The notes beneath the pieces were generated by a model. The model worked only from the letters and a program-made list of their open reading frames with translations. It did not search any database and was not told the origin of the DNA. This document shows, one piece after another, positions 1-5,040 of a stretch of 5,040 bases of DNA (positions within the stretch are counted from its first letter, which is position 1; every line of letters begins with the position of its first letter). The DNA lies in NCBI GenBank assembly GCA_035629475.1, contig DASPHS010000091.1, positions 1-5,040 on the forward strand, written 5' to 3'. Source of the DNA: JARIHD01 sp035629475 (GTDB lineage Bacteria > Patescibacteriota > Saccharimonadia > Saccharimonadales > UBA4665). Both the position numbers and the translations under genes were made by a program.

Positions 1-27
1 GAACTACTGGCTGAACGGCGTATTCCT

Positions 28-717
28 ATGGCACACCACAACAACAAACCCATGAGCGCCGAAAGCATTGAAAACATGGTGCTCATGCAGTTATTCACCC
101 TCGTAGACCCGCAGACCAACGGCATGATGCGCTACCACAAGGACTCCTATCTGCGCCAGAATGGCTACACCAACAGTGCCCAGTGGGTTATCGGGGGCAT
201 CAAGCGCAAAATTGCCCATGACGCCCAAACCGCCCGGCGTGAAGCTGACCTGGACCATAAGCAGGAGCTGCGCGACAAATTAACACCGGGCGGCAAACCC
301 GCGGCCTGGACACATCCACTCAGCCAGGTCGGCTCTTGGGCAGCCAGCCGCTATGCTACCCTCCAGCAGGCAGGCAAGCCGGAACAGGCTGTCGAGTACC
401 TACAGCTTGCCACCTATTTCCTTAATACGGCACTGTCACTGGTAACGGGCAAAAAGCAGGTTAATGTGGTGCGCAATAGGGATGGACTGCACCAGGTAGC
501 TCCGGTTCCTGAGGGGGAAATGCCGGAATGCTGGATTGCCTTTGAGCTTCCCAGCGGCGAGCACTTGCACGTACCATCACCCCACTCGCCACTCAATTGG
601 AGCAGCGCCATGCTCAAAGAATTGATTGGCATACTGCGTTTGAGCCCCGAGCCTGATGCCACTGCGACTGCCCGTATGCAAGCCGTAGGCGCTACGCATC
701 CCAACCCGCTGAACTAA
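28..717 (+). CDS. Unrecognised soluble protein, start uncertain
   Basis: I do not recognise a family. The reading frame gives 229 residues from the ATG at 28, but it stays open to base 1 (upstream codons read ELLAERRIP), so the real start may lie outside the window. Neither the ATG at 28 nor the next ATG at 52 has a recognisable Shine-Dalgarno sequence, so the start is undecided. No signal peptide or membrane segment is visible. The protein looks mostly helical to about residue 140, with a charged, probably coiled stretch at 58-85 (rich in K, R, E and D) and a hydrophobic helix around 121-139. A more strand-like part follows (144-182, with WIAFELPSGEHLHVP near its end), then another helix at 191-205 and a loose Ala/Thr/Pro tail. 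It ends 111 bp before the synthase gene, which has its own promoter, so a functional link is not shown. Codon use resembles its neighbours and it is very likely a real gene. Confidence 0.75.
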   Translation: MAHHNNKPMSAESIENMVLMQLFTLVDPQTNGMMRYHKDSYLRQNGYTNSAQWVIGGIKRKIAHDAQTARREADLDHKQELRDKLTPGGKPAAWTHPLSQVGSWAASRYATLQQAGKPEQAVEYLQLATYFLNTALSLVTGKKQVNVVRNRDGLHQVAPVPEGEMPECWIAFELPSGEHLHVPSPHSPLNWSSAMLKELIGILRLSPEPDATATARMQAVGATHPNPLN

Positions 718-744
718 AAGCTTTAGCATTATTACATAACGCTA

Positions 745-773
745 TAGACATTTTTACTATTTTATATTACAAT
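745..773 (+). promoter_or_regulatory. Sigma-70-type promoter for the synthase-oxidase operon
   Basis: A -35-like TAGACA (745-750, 5 of 6 to TTGACA) and a -10-like TACAAT (768-773, 5 of 6 to TATAAT) are separated by exactly 17 bp. They lie in a stretch with only 17 G/C among the 70 bases 721-790, in contrast to the flanking genes. Transcription would start near 780 and give a leader of roughly 50 nt before the ATG at 829. The match is by eye, and in AT-rich DNA some matches occur by chance, but box quality, spacing and position all agree. Confidence 0.6.
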
Positions 774-776
774 AGT
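756..776. repeat. Small inverted repeat over the -10 box
   Basis: The arms ACTATT (756-761) and AATAGT (771-776) are perfect 6-bp reverse complements around a 9-bp centre, and the right arm overlaps the proposed -10 box. It could be an operator half-site pair. It could instead be a weak AT-only hairpin near the end of the upstream transcript, since GTTTTAATT follows. Chance is also possible in such AT-rich DNA. Confidence 0.25.
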
Positions 777-828
777 GTTTTAATTGTGGGCCTGTACTGC
801 AGGATAAACCCGATTGCATTGAGTAATT

Positions 829-2688
829 ATGTCTAAACGCCGTTACCAACAATCCAGTCGCATGAAACGTTTCAGCACGCTTGCTGGGCCTATTCAGCGT
901 TTACCAAAAGAAAAACCGCCTGTTGTACACTTCAAATCAATCCTCAGCTACGAAAGTCCGTCGTATCGCGTATGGGCCATTACGATGGTCGGCTTGGCCT
1001 TCTTGCTGGTCATTATGTTTGCTGGCATCCTGTTCCTGCCAGCTCACTGGGTGGCTATACAAGAGCCTAATTCTCCCGTCCACCTACAAAACATACTGAT
1101 GCTGGGCATCCTGATGCTCCTGCAGGTATTGGTTATTATCGGCGCCTTCTCGGCAGCCCGTTCCACCCTTAAGGCCCGCGACCCGATTCCTATGCCACCA
1201 CAGAAGGGGCTGCGCGTCGCCTTTATTACCACCCGGGCACCAGGTGAGCCGGTTTCCATCGTGCGCAAGACGCTCGAAGCCGCCAGGCGCGTATCCTACA
1301 CGCAAGGAACCGTAGATGTTTGGCTCCTTGACGAAACCGACGACCCAGAGCTGCGGGAACTATGTGCTTCATTAGGTGTGCACCACTTTAGCCGCAAAGG
1401 GGTTGAACGCTGGAACACCCCCAAGCCGACTACCAGTCTGCGCAGCAAGCTCCAGCGCTTGCTACATCCCAAGGCGCCTCGTCCAGCCCAGCCCGATCCT
1501 TTCTATGCCGCCCGCACCAAACACGGCAACCTGAATGCCTGGGGCACCTATGTCTCTGAGCAGGGCTACCGCTATGACATTATGGCCGGTGTTGACACCG
1601 ACCAAGTACCGGAACCAAACTTCCTGTTACGTCTGCTGGGCTACTTCCGTGACCCTGATGTCGCCTTTGTTGTCGGTCCGCAAGTATATGGCAACTACGG
1701 GCCAGGTTTGGGTGGCTTGGTAGCACGCTGGGCTGAATCGCAAGCTTCATTCTTTCAGAGCACCATCCAACGCGCCGGCAATGCCAGCCAGTCGCCTATG
1801 TTCGTAGGCACCAACTACGCCGTGCGCACAACGGCCCTCGACCAGATTAATGGCATCCAGCCTTGTATTACCGAAGACATGGCAACGGGTATTGCTATCC
1901 ATGCCGAGCGTAACCCCGACACCAACAACCACTGGAAGTCAGTCTATACCCCTGATGTATTGGCCATCGGTGAAGGTCCTGACAGCTGGGGACCATACTT
2001 TACCCAGCAGTGGCGCTGGGCAGCTGGTGCCTTTGACACCTGGCGGCGCTCCTTCTGGAAAATCATCTTCAAGGCCCACCCCCGCACCAAGCTGCACTAC
2101 GTATTAATCATGACCTATTACCCGATTGCCGCACTTACATGGCTGTTGGCCGTCATCAGTAGCGCCATATTCCTGACCACAGGCGCTACCGCAGTTATCG
2201 CCCCTTGGAGCGAGTTCATCTCACTGTATCTGATGGCGACCATCATGCAGCTCAGCCTGTACTTCTGGAACCGTCGCTACAACGTTTCGCCACACGAAGC
2301 AGAGGGCTCATGGGGCGTACCAGGGATTGTGTTGTCCTCTTTGGCCGCACCAATCTACTTTTCGGCGCTCTGGGGTATCCTGAGCGGCAAAAAGCCCGGC
2401 TTTGTGGTAACCCAAAAGGGTAGTAATGGCGTCACCTTGGATAGCCTGGCTTCATTCCGCACACATCTGCAATGGGCAGCCGTACTGATGGCCGCCTTGG
2501 CATATGGTGCCCATCATGGCCACATGCACCCCGCCATGGTGGTATGGTCGCTCTGTCTGCTGGCTGTCTGTTTTGCACCATTGGTTATTGCCACCAGCCT
2601 CGCAGTCAAAGTCCGGCTCCAGGCCGCCAAGAAAGCCCGTTCCGCACCACGATTAATCTTAGGAGAGGAGACCAATCATGCCCAGTAA
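829..2688 (+). CDS. cslA: Cellulose synthase-like glycosyltransferase (GT2), CslA-type
   Basis: This is a processive family 2 glycosyltransferase of 619 residues that should polymerise a beta-linked glycan from UDP-sugar and extrude it through its own membrane channel. After a basic N-terminus come two membrane helices (about 48-71 and 87-108). The cytosolic GT2 domain follows, with a DETDD nucleotide-binding motif (168-172), KHGN (231-234), a metal-binding DTD (256-258), the catalytic-base motif TED (348-350) and QQWRW matching QxxRW (393-397). More membrane segments follow (about 423-450, 461-480, 497-519, 546-562 and 568-592). FVVTQKG at 525-531 matches the FxVTxK gating loop of BcsA, which favours UDP-glucose and a cellulose-like product. 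The protein ends soon after the last helix, so it lacks the C-terminal PilZ domain of BcsA. A Pro/basic stretch at 205-224 lies between the DETDD and KHGN motifs. The ATG at 829 has only a weak GAG five bases upstream, but no better start is visible. It overlaps the oxidase gene by 11 bp. The family is certain; the product is inferred. Confidence 0.93.
   Translation: MSKRRYQQSSRMKRFSTLAGPIQRLPKEKPPVVHFKSILSYESPSYRVWAITMVGLAFLLVIMFAGILFLPAHWVAIQEPNSPVHLQNILMLGILMLLQVLVIIGAFSAARSTLKARDPIPMPPQKGLRVAFITTRAPGEPVSIVRKTLEAARRVSYTQGTVDVWLLDETDDPELRELCASLGVHHFSRKGVERWNTPKPTTSLRSKLQRLLHPKAPRPAQPDPFYAARTKHGNLNAWGTYVSEQGYRYDIMAGVDTDQVPEPNFLLRLLGYFRDPDVAFVVGPQVYGNYGPGLGGLVARWAESQASFFQSTIQRAGNASQSPMFVGTNYAVRTTALDQINGIQPCITEDMATGIAIHAERNPDTNNHWKSVYTPDVLAIGEGPDSWGPYFTQQWRWAAGAFDTWRRSFWKIIFKAHPRTKLHYVLIMTYYPIAALTWLLAVISSAIFLTTGATAVIAPWSEFISLYLMATIMQLSLYFWNRRYNVSPHEAEGSWGVPGIVLSSLAAPIYFSALWGILSGKKPGFVVTQKGSNGVTLDSLASFRTHLQWAAVLMAALAYGAHHGHMHPAMVVWSLCLLAVCFAPLVIATSLAVKVRLQAAKKARSAPRLILGEETNHAQ
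2661..2670 (+). promoter_or_regulatory. Tandem Shine-Dalgarno for the oxidase gene
   Basis: AGGAG occurs twice back to back (2661-2665 and 2666-2670), the second copy 7 nt before the ATG at 2678. It lies inside the 3' end of the synthase gene. It fixes the oxidase start and, with the 11-bp gene overlap, points to translational coupling. It is much stronger than the site before the synthase, so the oxidase may be made in excess. Confidence 0.85.
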
Positions 2689-4657
2689 TCAACGCACGCT
2701 CCGGCGTGGCCAGCCACTCTTTTTGTTTGTTGCCACTATCCTGGCATTAATCTTAGCTTCGCTGCCCGCATCTTTGCCGGCATATGCTGCATGGCGCCAC
2801 GAAACAAAGGTCAACTCACAGGAATACAAGCAGCAGTACGGCCACTGGAATGTTATTGATCTCCCCAAAGAGTTCCGTTTGAACGCCATCCACGGTGCGT
2901 TACTGCCTACCGGCAAGGTATTGCTGGTCGCTGGCTCCGGCAACAACCGCGAGAACTTTAACGCCTACAACAATGAAGGCAGCATCAAAGTACTCAAGAC
3001 AGTCGTGCTCGACCCAGCAACGATGGAAGTCAAGCCGATTGAAACACCCGCAGACCTCTTCTGCGCTGGCCACACGTTCCTGCAGCAGGGCAACTTGCTG
3101 GTAGCCGGCGGTACCAGTGGCTACGAGCTTATGGAAGGTGACGTCACCAAGCCTGGTGGCGCCATGATCATCCACAACGAAAACCCTGACGACGGCGTGC
3201 GTACCCTCCCCAAAGGAACGCGCTTTATTAACCCTGACGGCAAAGCATACCTATCCACCGAAGCCGTTAAGCTGCCGCCCGCCCACAAAATGGAGCATGG
3301 CAAGGGGAAGGCAACCGTCCACCACAGTTCCGTGAAGGTCTTTGTGGAGGCCGAAGCCGAAGACAAGTCGTATGTGACCGATAAACACTTACAGTACCGC
3401 ATTGACGGCCTGAAGGGCATTGATCGCCAGAACATATACGGCCAAGGTGGTCCCATGACCCTCAACAAGCAAGACTTCCGTGGCGATGACGTTGCCTATG
3501 AATTCGATGCGATAGCCGAAAAATATATTAGGGTCGGTGACATGAAAGAAAGCCGCTGGTACGCCTCGCTACCAGTTATGACGGACGGCAACGTCTTGGC
3601 CGTTTCCGGTTTGGATAACGTCGGGGTGATTACCGAGACCACCGAATGGTATGACCCTGCAACCAAGCAGTGGAGCTGGGGGCCTGATCAGCCGTTCCCA
3701 ACCTATCCGGCGCTCTTCCACACCGCTAACCCCGATGTACTGTTCTATTCCGGTTCTAACGCCGGCTATGGGCCAGCAGACAAGGGCCGTGAGCCAGGCT
3801 TCTGGAATGTTAAGACCGATACCTTTACGCCCGTAACTGGCCTGCGGGACACCGCTATGCTGGAAACCAGTGGCTCAACCATGCTTCCACCGCTACAGGG
3901 CTCAAATGATGGCAGTCAGAGCTGGCGCGTCATGGTGGCCGGTGGTGGTGGCATTGGCGAATCAGAACTGGTCAGCAAACGGGTGGACATGATCGACATT
4001 GCCGCTCCAAATCCCGTCTTTACACCGGGCCCGGACTTGCCAGCCGCTCTACGCTACATCAACCTGACGGTAACCCCGTGGGATGAAATCTTTGCCGCCG
4101 GTGGTACCGCTGACTACCGTTCAAAAGGCGACAGCTACTCCTACAAATCAGTCATGATCAACCCCACCACCAATAAAGTACGGCCCATGGCCGACGAGCG
4201 TGTGGGGCGTGGCTACCATTCGGGCTCACTGTTGTTACCTGATGGCCGCATCCTCGTGTTCGGCAACGACCCGCTTTTCAGCGACAAAGCTAATACCAAA
4301 CAGGGTACCTTTGAACAGCGCCTGGAAATCTTTACACCACCGCAATTCTTCCGCAGTGACCGGCCAGTGGCTACCGGTGTCCACAAGCAGGACATCAGCC
4401 GCGGTCAGACACTCAACCTGGCATCACCCGACCCGGCAAACATCAAATACGCCCGGCTTATTCCACCGAGCAGCACTACCCATGTAACAAACATCGAACA
4501 GCGCTCAGTCGGGGCAGTTGTCACCCAGACCAATGAGGGCGTAAGCGTCCAGATTCCAAGCGACAAGAACCTCCTGCCAAACGGCTGGTACATGCTCTTT
4601 GTCGTAAACGATGACGGCATGCCATCTGTAGCTCAAATGGTCAATGTAACGCGCTAG
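2678..4657 (+). CDS. glxA: Secreted copper-radical oxidase, GlxA / galactose oxidase-like
   Basis: This 659-residue protein is an exported mononuclear copper oxidase with a Cys-Tyr cofactor, a family that oxidises alcohols or aldehydes with O2 and releases H2O2. A signal peptide or N-terminal anchor is clear: basic residues 5-10, a hydrophobic core at 13-30 and a possible cleavage site AYA|A after residue 37. A kelch-type propeller fills about 57-550, with repeated blade signatures such as GKVLLVAGSG (79-88), GNLLVAGG (138-145), GNVLAVSG (304-311) and GRILVFGN (523-530). A C-terminal DUF1929 / early-set domain covers about 552-657. The copper site looks complete: Cys129 (LFCAGH) and Tyr295 (RWYASLP) as the cross-linked pair, axial Tyr513 with His514 (GYHSGS), and His602 (TTHVTN) in the C-terminal domain. 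A region of about 120 residues (150-270) between Cys129 and Tyr295 makes the blade 1-2 area longer than in fungal glyoxal oxidase. Coupling to the synthase gene suggests action on its glycan, as proposed for Streptomyces GlxA. The true substrate cannot be read from sequence. Confidence 0.92.
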   Translation: MPSNQRTLRRGQPLFLFVATILALILASLPASLPAYAAWRHETKVNSQEYKQQYGHWNVIDLPKEFRLNAIHGALLPTGKVLLVAGSGNNRENFNAYNNEGSIKVLKTVVLDPATMEVKPIETPADLFCAGHTFLQQGNLLVAGGTSGYELMEGDVTKPGGAMIIHNENPDDGVRTLPKGTRFINPDGKAYLSTEAVKLPPAHKMEHGKGKATVHHSSVKVFVEAEAEDKSYVTDKHLQYRIDGLKGIDRQNIYGQGGPMTLNKQDFRGDDVAYEFDAIAEKYIRVGDMKESRWYASLPVMTDGNVLAVSGLDNVGVITETTEWYDPATKQWSWGPDQPFPTYPALFHTANPDVLFYSGSNAGYGPADKGREPGFWNVKTDTFTPVTGLRDTAMLETSGSTMLPPLQGSNDGSQSWRVMVAGGGGIGESELVSKRVDMIDIAAPNPVFTPGPDLPAALRYINLTVTPWDEIFAAGGTADYRSKGDSYSYKSVMINPTTNKVRPMADERVGRGYHSGSLLLPDGRILVFGNDPLFSDKANTKQGTFEQRLEIFTPPQFFRSDRPVATGVHKQDISRGQTLNLASPDPANIKYARLIPPSSTTHVTNIEQRSVGAVVTQTNEGVSVQIPSDKNLLPNGWYMLFVVNDDGMPSVAQMVNVTR

Positions 4658-4676
4658 GTTTACTACTCGGCGTTAC
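4646..4676. terminator. Inverted repeat spanning convergent stop codons, possible terminator
   Basis: GTAACGC (4646-4652) and GCGTTAC (4670-4676) are perfect 7-bp reverse complements around a 17-nt centre that holds both stop codons and the 5-bp gap between the convergent genes. The position suits a shared terminator or a transcript-end hairpin. No T-run follows on either strand and the loop is long, so a classical Rho-independent terminator is doubtful. Confidence 0.35.
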
Positions 4677-5040
4677 GGACAAGCTCAAGGGCTTTCGGCA
4701 CATTAAAGGTGCCGGCTGGCGGGTTGCCAAAACAGTCGCCGTCGCTTTCGCCAACATTCTTAATCCATAGGTACGCATCTACGCCTGCAACGCCCGTGGC
4801 GGTTGTTGGCCGCTTGCCAAGGCCACGTCCAGCAGGATTGCACCAGCGGGCATCACCTTTCACCTCTGCCGGTGGGGCACCTTGGCCGTTGCGGCTGGTA
4901 TCGATGACAACACCCAATCGCTTGTCAGGCACAGCAACGACTTGGACTAATCGCTGAGCCCATTCGGTTATGACGGGTGTCGCGATATAGTTCGATACAT
5001 TGACAGCCACGCCGTCAGCCCGGGCAATACCAGCACCGCG
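4663..5040 (-). CDS. GH6 beta-1,4-glucanase, C-terminal part only
   Basis: This is the C-terminal part, about 125 residues, of a glycoside hydrolase family 6 enzyme (endoglucanase or cellobiohydrolase) cleaving beta-1,4-glucans. The frame is open through base 5040, so the start is outside the window; the in-frame GTG at 5010 lies within the conserved ARADGVAVNVSNY segment and is not a start. Family landmarks in order are NVSNY, VVIDTSRNGQG (about 4911-4879), RWCNPAGRGLG, RPTTATG, VDAYLWIK and GESDG. The Asp of GESDG (codon 4741-4743) lies where GH6 enzymes carry the proposed catalytic base (Asp265 in Thermobifida Cel6A). Cysteines at 4840-4842 and 4732-4734 sit where GH6 enzymes form a C-terminal disulfide, which fits an exported enzyme. 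The catalytic acid and any signal peptide or binding module are off the window. In Streptomyces a GH6 enzyme (CslZ) accompanies cslA-glxA, which suggests a role in trimming the glycan. Here the gene faces the other way and ends 5 bp from the oxidase gene. A cellulose-degrading role is equally open. Confidence 0.92.
   Translation of the reverse strand, partial: RGAGIARADGVAVNVSNYIATPVITEWAQRLVQVVAVPDKRLGVVIDTSRNGQGAPPAEVKGDARWCNPAGRGLGKRPTTATGVAGVDAYLWIKNVGESDGDCFGNPPAGTFNVPKALELVRNAE

Noticed and set aside
714..726. Near-palindrome CTAAAAGCTTTAG at the end of the first gene, as a terminator
   Set aside because: It is short, AT-rich and has no loop or T-run, so it would not form a stable hairpin terminator.
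791..803. Small hairpin CCTG-TACTG-CAGG in the synthase leader, as a regulatory element
   Set aside because: Four base pairs is what chance gives, and no riboswitch-like structure surrounds it.
2652..2755. Direct repeat ATTAATCTTA at 2652-2661 and 2746-2755
   Set aside because: Ten bases, one copy in the synthase 3' end and one coding for the oxidase signal peptide, with no other repeat features. Probably coincidence.
2678..2790. Tat signal in the oxidase N-terminus because of the Arg9-Arg10 pair
   Set aside because: The residues after the arginine pair (GQPLF) do not fit the usual RRxFLK pattern well, and the hydrophobic core is strong and Sec-like. A Tat route cannot be excluded but is not supported.
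3121..3468. Open frame of 115 codons on the minus strand inside the oxidase gene
   Set aside because: It lies wholly opposite a well-supported gene, has no ribosome binding site or recognisable domain, and looks like a compositional shadow.
4709..4957. Open frame of 82 codons on the plus strand opposite the GH6 gene
   Set aside because: The minus strand carries clear GH6 motifs through the same bases. The plus-strand product is Pro/Ser/Arg-rich, as expected for an antisense shadow.

Overview
The window holds a compact module for making and modifying an extracellular beta-glucan, plus one unrecognised gene at the left edge. A membrane glycosyltransferase of the cellulose synthase-like type (829-2688) is translationally coupled to a secreted copper-radical oxidase of the GlxA / galactose oxidase-like type (2678-4657). 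A glycoside hydrolase family 6 (GH6) beta-1,4-glucanase converges on them from the right and runs off the window (4663-5040, minus strand). The same three protein classes form the cslA-glxA-cslZ locus of Streptomyces, where they build a glycan at hyphal tips. The functional reading here rests on that precedent and on motifs visible in the proteins, not on experiment.

Layout: 1-717 is an unrecognised soluble protein whose true start may lie left of the window. 718-828 is an intergenic gap, very AT-rich on its left side (17 G/C in 721-790), with a good sigma-70-type promoter, TAGACA - 17 bp - TACAAT, pointing into the synthase gene. The synthase and oxidase genes overlap by 11 bp, and a strong tandem Shine-Dalgarno sequence lies inside the synthase 3' end. 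The oxidase and glucanase stop codons are only 5 bp apart, and a perfect 7-bp inverted repeat spans both.

How the genes fit together (inference): the synthase polymerises UDP-sugar, probably UDP-glucose, and extrudes the chain across the membrane. The exported oxidase uses copper, a Cys-Tyr radical cofactor and O2 to oxidise alcohol or aldehyde groups, possibly on that chain, releasing H2O2. The glucanase would trim or release the beta-1,4-glucan. The synthase has no C-terminal PilZ domain, so direct c-di-GMP control as in BcsA is not expected, and no BcsB or BcsC gene is visible.

Organism: a bacterium using the standard code as far as seen (stops TAA, TAA, TAG, TAG). Base composition of the genes is only moderately GC-rich, well below Streptomyces, and the intergenic DNA is AT-rich. 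The actinobacterial-style module in a moderate-GC background suggests either a lower-GC actinobacterium or a lineage such as Saccharibacteria (TM7/Patescibacteria). This is a low-confidence guess, because no marker gene is present. There are no RNA genes, mobile elements or CRISPR arrays that I can support.
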